This document shows positions 1 through 6,539 of a stretch of 6,539 nucleotides of DNA, one piece after another; the stretch's first letter is position 1; the number at the start of each line of letters is the position of its first letter. Position numbers and translations under genes: made by a program. The stretch covers positions 2,212 to 8,750 of the forward strand of contig JABDDW010000062.1 of assembly GCA_013287405.1 (NCBI GenBank). The letters are read 5' to 3'. The notes beneath the pieces were generated by a model that was not told the DNA's origin, did not search any database, and saw nothing but the letters and a program-made list of their open reading frames with translations. The DNA comes from Deltaproteobacteria bacterium. GTDB lineage: Bacteria > Bdellovibrionota > Bdellovibrionia > JABDDW01.

Positions 1-1149
1 TAGGGGGAATGGGAGGGGCTCAACCGCTGGCTGCAAGCTTTGCCGGGGCAACTTCTCTGACAGTAGAAGTTGATCCTGAACGAATAAAAAAGAGATTAGA
101 AACGGGCTATGTGGACGAGCTAGCTGAAAATCTGAATGCCGCGTTAGAGCGTGTTCATGAATCCGTAAAGGGTAGTTTAGGACGATCCATTGCTCTCTGT
201 GGAAACATGGCCACGGTGATTCATGAAATACTTGAGCTCAAAGAAAAACCAGACATTGTAACAGACCAGACGAGCGCCCACGATCCTCTGATAGGTTATA
301 TTCCCGAAGGTTATTCCCCGGGTAGTGGGGGGGGCAGCCGAAGTTTTGAGAAAAACTGACCCTCAAAAATATATATCCTTAAGCAAAAAATCCATGGCAA
401 AACACGTCAGCGGGATGTTGGCCTTCCAAAAGGCGGGCTCTATTGTTTTTGATTATGGCAATAATATTCGCGCCATGGCTAAAGACGCGGGTTGCGAGAA
501 TGCTTTTGAAATTCCTGGATTTGTCCCTATGTTTATACGACCTCTTTTTTGCGAAGGACAGGGGCCCTTCAGATGGGTGGCCCTTTCGGGGGACCCCCAG
601 GATATTAAGGTTACCGACCAGGCCTTGATGGAGTTATTTCCAGAGAATAAGAAATTGAAAACTTGGCTCACCAAAGCGTCCGAGAGAATTCAGTTTCAGG
701 GATTACCGGCGAGGATTTGTTGGCTGGGTTACGGAGAAAGAGAAAAAGCCGGTATTGCTTTTAATAATTTAGTGAAAAAGGGAATGGTCAAGGCACCCAT
801 TGTGATTGGGCGTGACCATCTTGATTGTGGGAGTGTGGCCTCACCCCATCGTGAGACCGAAGGCATGATGGACGGAAGCGACGCCGTTGCCGATTGGCCC
901 ATTCTTAACGCCTTACTTAATACAGCTTGTGGTGCCACCTGGGTGAGTTTTCACCACGGGGGCGGAGTGGGAATGGGTTATAGCCTTCACGCCGGTCAAG
1001 TGATTGTGGCCGACGGGACTGTCGATGCTGAGCTGAGATTGAGAAGAGTCCTCACCGCTGATCCTGGAATGGGGATCATACGCCATGTGGACGCGGGCTA
1101 TCCAAAAGCTATGCAGGTGGCTCGTGAACGGGGCGTTTTTATTCCATGA
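1..1149 (+). pseudogene. hutU: Urocanate hydratase (urocanase), 5' end outside window, frameshifted at a G run
   Basis: Urocanase hydrates urocanate to 4-imidazolone-5-propionate, the second step of histidine degradation, in the cytosol with tightly bound NAD+. The first complete codon is at 3, and the frame reads GGMGGAQPLA, the conserved NAD-contact stretch, so roughly the first 160-170 residues lie upstream. The first part (3-359) continues through VTDQTSAHDPL and GYIPEGY, then stops at TGA 357-359. The second part, in the next frame from about 325, carries [26 protein letters not shown], the active-site region [13 protein letters not shown] (Cys codon 718-720), [15 protein letters not shown] and [14 protein letters not shown], and ends at 1147-1149. 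Both halves match the family closely without other damage, so the break is recent, a sequencing or assembly error, or a switchable tract. Around the break the restored protein seems about three residues longer than family members I recall. Its stop overlaps the hutI start. Identity is very secure; functional status is uncertain. Confidence 0.93.
327..334 (+). other. Run of eight G causing the hutU frameshift
   Basis: Eight consecutive G lie where the hutU protein match switches frame. With eight G the upstream frame reads [11 protein letters not shown] and stops. With seven G it reads [13 protein letters not shown] and continues to the natural hutU end. The downstream frame is closed upstream by a TAG at 292-294, so the switch must occur between 295 and about 356, and the G run is the obvious site. 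The correction needed is loss of one base (or a +1 shift), which a -1 ribosomal slip would not provide. Confidence 0.85.
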
Positions 1150-2432
1150 ATTTTGTCTTGGATAAAATCGGAAAATTAGCCACCCTCAAAGGAGCTGTTC
1201 AGAAAAAAGGGCGAAACATAAATTATGAAGACTTAAGTATAATAAACGACGCTTGTCTCGTGGTGGGTGGCGGCCCTGGGAAGAAATCCAAAATTCTTTG
1301 GGCCGGAGCTCGAAGTGAATTGCCCTCAACATTCAAAAAGTTCAAAAAAATAAGTGCTCAAGGAAGAATGGTCCTCCCGGGTTTTGTCGATAGTCATACT
1401 CACCTTATTTTTGCCGGCGACCGCTCCAATGAATTTGAAATGCGCCTTGCGGGGAGAACCTATCAAGAGATAGCTCGCCTTGGTGGAGGAATCACCAATT
1501 CAGTCAAAGCCACCCGTGATCTTTCTGCGGCCGAACTTTATAAGGTGGCCCTCCGGCGGGTTGAGAGTTTTTTAAATCAAGGGGTGACGACCATTGAAGT
1601 AAAATCTGGATACGGCCTGAGTTTTGAAAGTGAGAAAAAATGTCTTGAAGTGAGTGCAAAGTTAAAAAAGAGTCGCGCCACAATCCTTTCTACTTTTTTG
1701 GGCGCCCATGCAGTCGCAGAAGAGTTCAAGGGGCGAAAATCCCAGTACATAAGAGAAATCAGCCAAAATTGGCTCCCCAAATTTCATAACCTCTGTGACT
1801 TTGTGGATATTTTTTTGGACGAGGGTTATTTTAACCAAGAGGATGCAAGAGCTTTGTTCCAATCGGCGCAAAAATTGGGGATCCCCACAAAAATTCATGC
1901 TGATGAATTGGTTTTGACTGGCGGGACCGAAATCGCCGTGGAATTTTCAAGTCTTTCTGCCGATCATTTGTTGAAAATATCAGATAAAGAAGTGAACCTT
2001 TTGGCAAGCCATGAAGTGACGGCGACTCTTCTCCCCATCACTGCTTTTTTTCTTAAAACAAAGTATGCACCCGCCCGAAAGCTTCTCGATCAAGGGGCCC
2101 GTGTGGCTTTGGCCTCGGATTTTAATCCGGGAACCTCGCCCTGCCAGGATATTTCACTGGTAGGGACTCTCTCGGCTCTTGAAATGGGGATGCGTATTGA
2201 GGAGATTGTGGTGGGCCTAAGTCTGAATGGTGCCTATGCTCTTGGTCTTCAGAAAACAAAAGGGGCCCTAATCGAAGGCTATGATTCTGATTTCTTTGTG
2301 GTCGACGGTGAAAACCCCGCTAAACTTTTCTACGAATTTGGAAGCGGCCGCCCACCTGTAAAAGTCTTTTCTTCAGGAGAGTGGCTTGATGAATCTTACG
2401 CGACGCGCATGAATCTAATGGAGAAAAAATAG
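1146..2432 (+). CDS. hutI: Imidazolonepropionase
   Basis: This metal-dependent amidohydrolase opens the ring of 4-imidazolone-5-propionate to give N-formimino-L-glutamate, the third step of histidine degradation, in the cytosol. The 428 residues match the usual family length (about 405-425). The N-terminal beta-sandwich part is followed by the TIM-barrel metal motif [13 protein letters not shown] (His84, His86). Next come the substrate-side stretch [14 protein letters not shown] (about 111-124), EVKSGYGL (151-158), STFLGAHAV (His188), KIHADEL (His251 as metal ligand, Glu254 as the expected catalytic acid/base), SADHL (His274) and [10 protein letters not shown] (Asp325 as metal ligand). All expected catalytic residues are present. 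The ATG overlaps the hutU stop as ATGA and has no strong Shine-Dalgarno site of its own, which suggests coupling to hutU translation. If the hutU frameshift is real, early termination at 359 could lower hutI translation. Identification is very secure. Confidence 0.96.
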   Translation: MNFVLDKIGKLATLKGAVQKKGRNINYEDLSIINDACLVVGGGPGKKSKILWAGARSELPSTFKKFKKISAQGRMVLPGFVDSHTHLIFAGDRSNEFEMRLAGRTYQEIARLGGGITNSVKATRDLSAAELYKVALRRVESFLNQGVTTIEVKSGYGLSFESEKKCLEVSAKLKKSRATILSTFLGAHAVAEEFKGRKSQYIREISQNWLPKFHNLCDFVDIFLDEGYFNQEDARALFQSAQKLGIPTKIHADELVLTGGTEIAVEFSSLSADHLLKISDKEVNLLASHEVTATLLPITAFFLKTKYAPARKLLDQGARVALASDFNPGTSPCQDISLVGTLSALEMGMRIEEIVVGLSLNGAYALGLQKTKGALIEGYDSDFFVVDGENPAKLFYEFGSGRPPVKVFSSGEWLDESYATRMNLMEKK

Positions 2433-2453
2433 TTCCGTCGTGTAATCTTTTCT

Positions 2454-2483
2454 CTCACACATGCCTTTGGTTTTTGCTACAAG
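2454..2483 (+). promoter_or_regulatory. Weak sigma70-like promoter candidate upstream of the prkA-like operon
   Basis: A CTCACA hexamer (2454-2459) lies 18 bases before TACAAG (2478-2483), which has a TG dinucleotide one base upstream (2475-2476), as in extended -10 promoters. Each hexamer matches consensus at four of six positions. The gap after hutI and the change of function imply a promoter somewhere in 2433-2620. This is only the best match by eye and would give a 5' leader of about 150 bases. Confidence 0.22.
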
Positions 2484-2502
2484 CACTTCAATCAAAAGTG
2501 TT
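2482..2502 (+). repeat. Short hairpin in the hutI/prkA-like gap
   Basis: AGCACTT (2482-2488) can pair with AAGTGTT (2496-2502) around a 7-base loop, with one G-T wobble. There is no T tract after it, so it is a poor candidate for an intrinsic terminator of the hut operon. It may be an operator-like element or chance. Confidence 0.3.
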
Positions 2503-2524
2503 GGAGGGTAGTGGGTTCTAGTTA

Positions 2525-2539
2525 CGAGATCGATTCTCG
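2525..2539 (+). repeat. Perfect 5-bp inverted repeat (possible operator)
   Basis: CGAGA and TCTCG flank a 5-base TCGAT spacer, with an ATCGAT palindrome near the centre. It sits about 100 bases before the prkA-like start. There is no T tract, so a terminator is unlikely; a protein-binding site is possible but unproven. Confidence 0.3.
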
Positions 2540-2570
2540 GATCATTCACAGTATCATCCAATTGAATAAT

Positions 2571-2612
2571 TAGCACTCGGCAGTTCGGGAAGCTTTCTGT
2601 TTGGAAGTGCTA
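2571..2612 (+). repeat. 7-bp inverted repeat in the leader of the prkA-like gene
   Basis: TAGCACT (2571-2577) is the exact reverse complement of AGTGCTA (2606-2612), with 28 bases between the arms that include an AAGCTT palindrome. The element ends about 15 bases before the Shine-Dalgarno site of the next gene. It could therefore form an RNA hairpin that affects translation initiation, or a DNA operator. No known riboswitch class is recognised. Confidence 0.4.
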
Positions 2613-2626
2613 TAGGGATTAAAAGT

Positions 2627-2633
2627 AGGGGAG
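2627..2633 (+). promoter_or_regulatory. Strong ribosome binding site that fixes the prkA-like start
   Basis: AGGGGAG lies five bases before the ATG at 2639. This good site supports the start that includes the signal peptide, rather than a later cytosolic start such as Met53. Confidence 0.75.
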
Positions 2634-2638
2634 TATCA

Positions 2639-2737
2639 ATGGGATTTTCTAAATCTATTTCTGCATCAATTAAATTTTCATTGCCAATCTTATTTCTATT
2701 TTTGGCGACATGCTTTTTACCAAACCTTGTTTTTGCT
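2639..2737 (+). other. Signal peptide of the PrkA-like protein
   Basis: Residues 1-33 have a basic n-region (Lys5, Lys12), a long hydrophobic stretch rich in Leu, Phe and Ile, and an SPase I type VFA motif before acidic TDDGE. LATC at 22-25 resembles a lipobox, but it has Thr at -1 and the hydrophobic run continues beyond it, so lipoprotein processing is less likely. If uncleaved it would be an anchor with the body outside the cytoplasm. Confidence 0.75.
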
Positions 2738-5170
2738 ACCGACGATGGTGAACAGTGTGGAGAGCGTCTGGCTAATGTCACTTCTGAAAACGACATGGCC
2801 AAAATGATTCGCGTGATTGTCGGCGAAGAAAATAAAGAAGCTTCAGAAGACTCCTCACATATCTTTCTAGAAAAACGCGCTCTCACAGATTTCTTGAAGG
2901 CAGATGATGAAAACTTAGTGCTCCGCGCCCCATTTACGGTCATGAACGCGGCTCAACGGATATTGGATTTAATCTATAGCCAAGGCGTGAAAAAGATAAA
3001 ACTTCCAATTACTGGAGAAGAAGTCGATTTTTATCCGTTTTTCAGTGAAGGCAACGCCATTACTAATGGGAAACTCATTGTCGGCAATGAGAAAGTGATT
3101 GCTCAGGTCGTAAATAACATCAGGGCCCAAGCCCAAGGAGACCGTTCCGCAGTGAGTATTCCCCTTCTCGAAGGCTCCCACGGAACGGGAAAAACCGAAC
3201 TCTTAAAACTCTTGAGCATTGGTGTCGAGAACCTTACGGCAAAATCCGATTCTAAATTTGCGAACTACACCTATTCATGGGTTCGCCTTGGAGAAATCCC
3301 ATCCCTTCATCGCTTTATTCCGTCCACAAATGAGGGGGGATCCAGAGTTTATGCAGACCTAGGTTCTCCTCTCGGGGACTCCCCCGTTGTTCTTTTTCCT
3401 CCGGAGATTCAGAAAGCCCTTATCAAAAAATCGACCAAGACCGTTCAGGCCCTTGTTTCAATGGATCCAACGCCAGTGCTGAAGCTTGATCCCATTTCAT
3501 TTTTTATTCGATCGCAAATAGTACAACACTACTCAGAGAAGCGTGGGCATCCGTTAAGCGCTAATGAAATAGTTGAAGTTTTAAATGATCACGTAGTTGT
3601 TCGTAGACAAGTCATTGGGAGGACCTACGGGAATATGCCTCTCATTGAAAAACAACCCGATGATTTAGATATCGCCGGTCTCTTTATGACGCCAAATCCT
3701 GTTGTGCGATTTGCCTCCGGTGAAGGCCCCACTCACCCCATGGCGTGGTACTTCAATGGCAAAATATTAAGTGGGCATGGTAACGCAATTCAGTTTGACG
3801 AACTTCTTAGAAATCCTCCGGCCTTAAGAGACATGCTTTTGGGTGTATTTGAGTCTCGCGAGGTGTCCGTCGGTGGCGCTCAGACCGTCCCTTTTGATCC
3901 CGTAATCCTTGCTTCCACCAATTCGGCAAATATCCAGGAAGTAAAACAACAAAAAAATGGTACGGGGGATGCAATACTTGACCGTCTTACTCCAATGCCC
4001 ATGCGATGGAGCGCTCTTCCAAGCCAAATCATCCAACTCTTGATCTTAGGAAAACAAAAAGAAACTTATCAGCAACCCCTAAAAGAGGGGGAGGAACATC
4101 CTGTTACAGGAGGGAAGATATATGATCTGGTCCCCCGACAAGAAGGTTTAAATAGATTAGTGACCTCTGACTATAGATATCGAATATGGTTTGGATCAGG
4201 GGCCGATAAAGTAGAGGTTGCGCCACACACGCTTCTGATGATGTCAGAGATCATTGCCGCTTCCCGAATGAGGACCAACCCCGAGAAAGCGGCTCAAGTT
4301 TTTCAAGGTAAAATCGTCGGTTCAAATTTGCTGATCAATCCCATTGATCGATTACGCCTTTATGAGGGAACTCGCCCCGACGTGACCCGTGATGAGATTC
4401 GAGAATTAACGGAAGTCACAAAGCTTTTGAAAGAGGGTGAGTCGGGAATATCGGCCCGGGATGCCGGAAAGTGGCTCTCAAATGCCATCGCCGCTGCCCG
4501 AGGGGGTCGCGCTGGGAATACTCTCACTCCAGGAGTGGCTCTGGCAACGTTCCGAGAGATGTTAACTGACGAAGCCATTAGCTCACCGAGTAACAAGGTT
4601 CGACTTGAATGGCTCGGTTTGGCCGATGAGGTCGTGGCCCAAATGCTTATTCCACGGCTTGACGGCGACATTTCTAAAGCACTCGCCAACGGAGAGCAGG
4701 TCGTAAAATCGGCTTACTGGGATATTCTGCAAGAAATGTGGGCTATAAGTTTAAATCCTGAAGCCACAACTTATATTTCTGAAACCGGTGGGCAAGAGCG
4801 TCCCATCGATCGAGAAAGGTTGGCGGCGATTAAGGAAATTTATAAGCAAAAAAATGGGCGAACATTAAATGAAGGCCAAATTGCGGTTTTCCACGCCAAC
4901 CAAAAGGGGCTAGGCATAAAAGAAGTAGGAAGAGTTCCTGATGAGTCTCTTCTGGATGCCATTGCGCAGTACTACGCCAAGCTTACGGAACGTGTAGCCG
5001 GATTTGGTGCCCTCATAGAGTTCGAGCGCACTGGTATCGGTAACGATGATGTCAAGATGGCTCATACTTCCCTGATCTCTGCTCTTAAAGCGATGGGCTA
5101 CAACGAGGTTGCAGTCAAAGATGCATTGATGCTCATCAACGATCAACGGTCAAGAAATAGAATAAATTAA
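2639..5170 (+). CDS. Exported PrkA-family AAA+ protein (putative serine protein kinase / ATPase)
   Basis: PrkA/YeaG proteins are AAA+ ATPases reported to act as serine protein kinases in bacterial stress responses, normally cytosolic and about 630-645 residues. This one has 843. Residues 1-33 look like a Sec signal peptide: Lys5 and Lys12, a hydrophobic core at about 13-32, and a likely cut after VFA (33/34). The AAA+ motifs follow: Walker A GSHGTGKT (179-186), Walker B AIQFDE (383-388), sensor-1 VILASTN (422-428) and a possible arginine finger in DAILDRL (Arg449). PrkA-like landmarks include APHTL (528-532), GISARDAGKWLSNAI (603-617), an IDRERL stretch (723-728) resembling YeaG FDRESL, and a C-terminal AMGYNEVAVKDAL segment (818-830) matching YeaG's end. 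Extra length comes from the N-terminus and an insertion at about 470-525. The mature part has a single Cys (40). A shared operon with the next exported gene is likely. Family is fairly secure; kinase activity and location are inferred. Confidence 0.82.
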   Translation: MGFSKSISASIKFSLPILFLFLATCFLPNLVFATDDGEQCGERLANVTSENDMAKMIRVIVGEENKEASEDSSHIFLEKRALTDFLKADDENLVLRAPFTVMNAAQRILDLIYSQGVKKIKLPITGEEVDFYPFFSEGNAITNGKLIVGNEKVIAQVVNNIRAQAQGDRSAVSIPLLEGSHGTGKTELLKLLSIGVENLTAKSDSKFANYTYSWVRLGEIPSLHRFIPSTNEGGSRVYADLGSPLGDSPVVLFPPEIQKALIKKSTKTVQALVSMDPTPVLKLDPISFFIRSQIVQHYSEKRGHPLSANEIVEVLNDHVVVRRQVIGRTYGNMPLIEKQPDDLDIAGLFMTPNPVVRFASGEGPTHPMAWYFNGKILSGHGNAIQFDELLRNPPALRDMLLGVFESREVSVGGAQTVPFDPVILASTNSANIQEVKQQKNGTGDAILDRLTPMPMRWSALPSQIIQLLILGKQKETYQQPLKEGEEHPVTGGKIYDLVPRQEGLNRLVTSDYRYRIWFGSGADKVEVAPHTLLMMSEIIAASRMRTNPEKAAQVFQGKIVGSNLLINPIDRLRLYEGTRPDVTRDEIRELTEVTKLLKEGESGISARDAGKWLSNAIAAARGGRAGNTLTPGVALATFREMLTDEAISSPSNKVRLEWLGLADEVVAQMLIPRLDGDISKALANGEQVVKSAYWDILQEMWAISLNPEATTYISETGGQERPIDRERLAAIKEIYKQKNGRTLNEGQIAVFHANQKGLGIKEVGRVPDESLLDAIAQYYAKLTERVAGFGALIEFERTGIGNDDVKMAHTSLISALKAMGYNEVAVKDALMLINDQRSRNRIN

Positions 5171-5186
5171 AAGATTTTCGGAGAGC

Positions 5187-5191
5187 AGGAG
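5187..5191 (+). promoter_or_regulatory. Ribosome binding site choosing ATG 5197 over GTG 5191
   Basis: AGGAG ends five bases before ATG 5197. A second purine-rich site, GGAGAG (5180-5185), lies five bases before an in-frame GTG at 5191. The two starts differ by only two residues (Val/Met-Arg), so the signal peptide is the same either way. ATG is preferred for its codon and better Shine-Dalgarno match. Confidence 0.6.
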
Positions 5192-5196
5192 TGAGA

Positions 5197-5289
5197 ATGG
5201 GCTCTAACAAAATCCTCAATCTAATAGGAAAGTCTTCTGCGGCTTTGTTAGGTTGTATTATTGCCCTGAACTCCGCTCAAAGCGTTGCG
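5197..5289 (+). other. Signal peptide of the downstream exported protein
   Basis: Residues 1-31 comprise a short basic n-region, a hydrophobic core (AALLGCIIAL, 15-24) and an AQSVA motif giving a Ser-X-Ala cut before Gly32. The following mature start is rich in Lys, Ser and Arg. Confidence 0.7.
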
Positions 5290-6539
5290 GGAAGTAGAAA
5301 ATCTGGCAAGACATCTAAAGACTGTTTGAATGCGCTTGGAGATTTGAAAAAAGAAGGGCAGCCGCAGAGACCAGTTGATTTTGATCCTGTAATCAGTGTG
5401 CTTAGCGGTTCTGCAGTCTACTCAGTTCTGAGAGAAGAAAGGGGTGGAGACAAACCCGGCCTATATCGAAAAACTCAAGAAGGTTGGAAGCTTCATCTCC
5501 CTGGACAAATTTTAATGGATTCAAGGGGGATCTCCTTTGTCCACCAACTCGAAATTACACAAAGAGACCAAAAAGATTATGCTCTTGTTGTCGATAACGG
5601 AAAGCTTTTTCTCATCACTCATTCGACTGATTTAGAAAAGCCAGATACCTACATTCATTTCGGAAGTAACTCCTCCCCTTTGTTTGAAATAGGTTCAATG
5701 CAACGGCGCTATCTTCCTCCAATTCAAAGCACTGATGATGTCAGCATCTATCAAGATGGAATGGATTCAAAAGGGGGACAAGTCATCTTGGTTTCTATTA
5801 AATTGTCTGGCACTCAAGCTGTAGGTCAGGGAATGACTTTTGCTTTTGAAGTTCTTCCCAACCCATCTGATCCTGGAGTGAAGATTTTTGGTAAACCACT
5901 TGTTTTGGATTATGAATTTCATGACTCAAAGATCTTAAGCGAGATGGTTTCCACCAAAGACAACGAGAAATGGCTTTATTCAAAAATTCTTATTGAGCAG
6001 ACCGGGAGCCAGGATTTCTCCTATTTCGGAAGTCATCTGGAGCATGTTAAATCCACGGTGGCACAATTTATCGATTCGCTTTTATCGTCTGGTTTCACTA
6101 GCCCTGTGGACCAAAACAGCGCAAAACCTGTGGTTCATTTTAACTGGACAACTCAGAAGGCTATAAAGAGTCTTCCCGTCTCTAACAATCTTACGGGCCG
6201 AGATGGCACTGTCGTTCTGCAGAATTACAACATTGGTGCAGGCAATCCCACGTTCACTATATTTTTCGGCAAAAATGAGAAAATCAATTCCGGAGGGACC
6301 ATAGACCTTACGTCGGAGGGAAATGCTGCCGTTTGGAGCGGCGAAAGTACTACAAATAGAGGAACGGCCGCATTTCTGTCTGATGGAAACCTTTTCATTG
6401 AAACGCCAATGAACTCCGGTGAATTTGCCCACGTCAACTTGGGTTCTTTAGGGAAATTTCTGCAACCCTTTGGTTATGGAAATCATTCGGGTCATGAGAT
6501 TCCCCGGGATGTGAGCTTCTATTATATTGGTATTAGAGC
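5197..6539 (+). CDS. Exported protein of unknown function, beta-rich, 3' end outside window
   Basis: The frame is open from ATG 5197 to the window edge (447 complete codons plus two bases). I do not recognise a family. Residues 1-31 look like a Sec signal peptide: Lys5 and Lys12, a hydrophobic core at about 14-25, and a likely cut after SVA (29-31). LLGC (17-20) is a weak lipobox alternative. The visible mature chain has one Cys (43) and many short alternating hydrophobic stretches with Gly/Asp/Asn turns, suggesting beta structure. Two stretches resemble each other: YALVVDNGKLFLIT (128-141), with FGS at 155-157, and TAAFLSDGNLFIET (390-403), with LGS at 415-417. This may indicate repeated blades, as in a beta-propeller; that is inference only. 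It starts 26 bases after the PrkA-like gene with no terminator between, so the two are probably co-transcribed and may act together outside the cytoplasm. Confidence 0.85.
   Translation, partial: MGSNKILNLIGKSSAALLGCIIALNSAQSVAGSRKSGKTSKDCLNALGDLKKEGQPQRPVDFDPVISVLSGSAVYSVLREERGGDKPGLYRKTQEGWKLHLPGQILMDSRGISFVHQLEITQRDQKDYALVVDNGKLFLITHSTDLEKPDTYIHFGSNSSPLFEIGSMQRRYLPPIQSTDDVSIYQDGMDSKGGQVILVSIKLSGTQAVGQGMTFAFEVLPNPSDPGVKIFGKPLVLDYEFHDSKILSEMVSTKDNEKWLYSKILIEQTGSQDFSYFGSHLEHVKSTVAQFIDSLLSSGFTSPVDQNSAKPVVHFNWTTQKAIKSLPVSNNLTGRDGTVVLQNYNIGAGNPTFTIFFGKNEKINSGGTIDLTSEGNAAVWSGESTTNRGTAAFLSDGNLFIETPMNSGEFAHVNLGSLGKFLQPFGYGNHSGHEIPRDVSFYYIGIR

Noticed and set aside
325..1149. Separate gene starting at GTG 325
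   Set aside because: The protein is the C-terminal two-thirds of urocanase without its NAD-binding N-terminal part, and the GTG lies within the G-run frameshift; it is better read as the broken end of hutU.
2433..2480. Intrinsic terminator after hutI
   Set aside because: Short T-rich stretches exist, but no stable GC-rich hairpin precedes them; the only pairing seen (GTGT with ACAC) is four base pairs with a wide loop.
2524..2550. Stretch resembling a tRNA T-arm (loop ATCGATT with a partly paired stem)
   Set aside because: There is no matching acceptor stem, D-arm or anticodon arm in the preceding 60 bases.
2795..2797. Alternative cytosolic start of the PrkA-like protein at Met53
   Set aside because: It has no good Shine-Dalgarno site, whereas ATG 2639 has AGGGGAG at ideal spacing and gives a classic signal peptide.
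2554..2943. A 129-codon open frame on the minus strand across the start of the PrkA-like gene
   Set aside because: It overlaps the signal peptide and N-terminus of a well supported gene, has a low-complexity Ser/Arg-rich product and shows no family motif.
6082..6437. Two minus-strand open frames (116 and 70 codons) inside the last gene
   Set aside because: The + strand frame is open through the whole region with a good start and signal peptide; the minus frames have no recognisable motif.
1..6539. CRISPR arrays, insertion sequences, rRNA or tRNA genes
   Set aside because: No regularly spaced repeats, transposase-like proteins, terminal inverted repeats or RNA gene signatures were seen.

Overview
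The window reads as part of a Gram-negative bacterial chromosome. GC content looks moderate and every gene lies on the + strand. Two of the four proteins carry classical Sec signal peptides. A signal-bearing PrkA-type ATPase next to a histidine-utilisation cluster would fit a Bdellovibrio-like or other deltaproteobacteria-like genome. That placement is an inference from overall style only; there is no rRNA or other marker gene here.

Region 1 (1-2432) is the end of a histidine-degradation (hut) operon. It starts inside hutU (urocanate hydratase), whose 5' end lies outside the window. The hutU frame is broken at about 327-334 by a run of eight G; seven G would restore one continuous, well conserved protein. 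hutU overlaps hutI (imidazolonepropionase) by ATGA, so the two are probably translationally coupled. Together they would turn urocanate into 4-imidazolone-5-propionate and then N-formimino-glutamate. hutI looks fully intact.

Region 2 (2433-2638) is a 206-base gap holding several short inverted repeats, a repeated AGCACT hexamer and a weak promoter candidate. No convincing intrinsic terminator is seen.

Region 3 (2639-6539) looks like a separate two-gene (or longer) operon. The first gene encodes an 843-residue PrkA-family AAA+ protein, related along its whole length to PrkA/YeaG. Unlike ordinary cytosolic PrkA, it begins with a strong signal peptide, and its mature part has only one cysteine. 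Twenty-six bases downstream is a second gene for an exported, beta-rich protein of unknown function, open to the window end (447 codons visible), which also has a single cysteine near its mature N-terminus. An apparently catalytically intact, ATP-dependent PrkA-type protein routed out of the cytoplasm together with a secreted partner is the most unusual thing in the window, because periplasm normally has no ATP supply.
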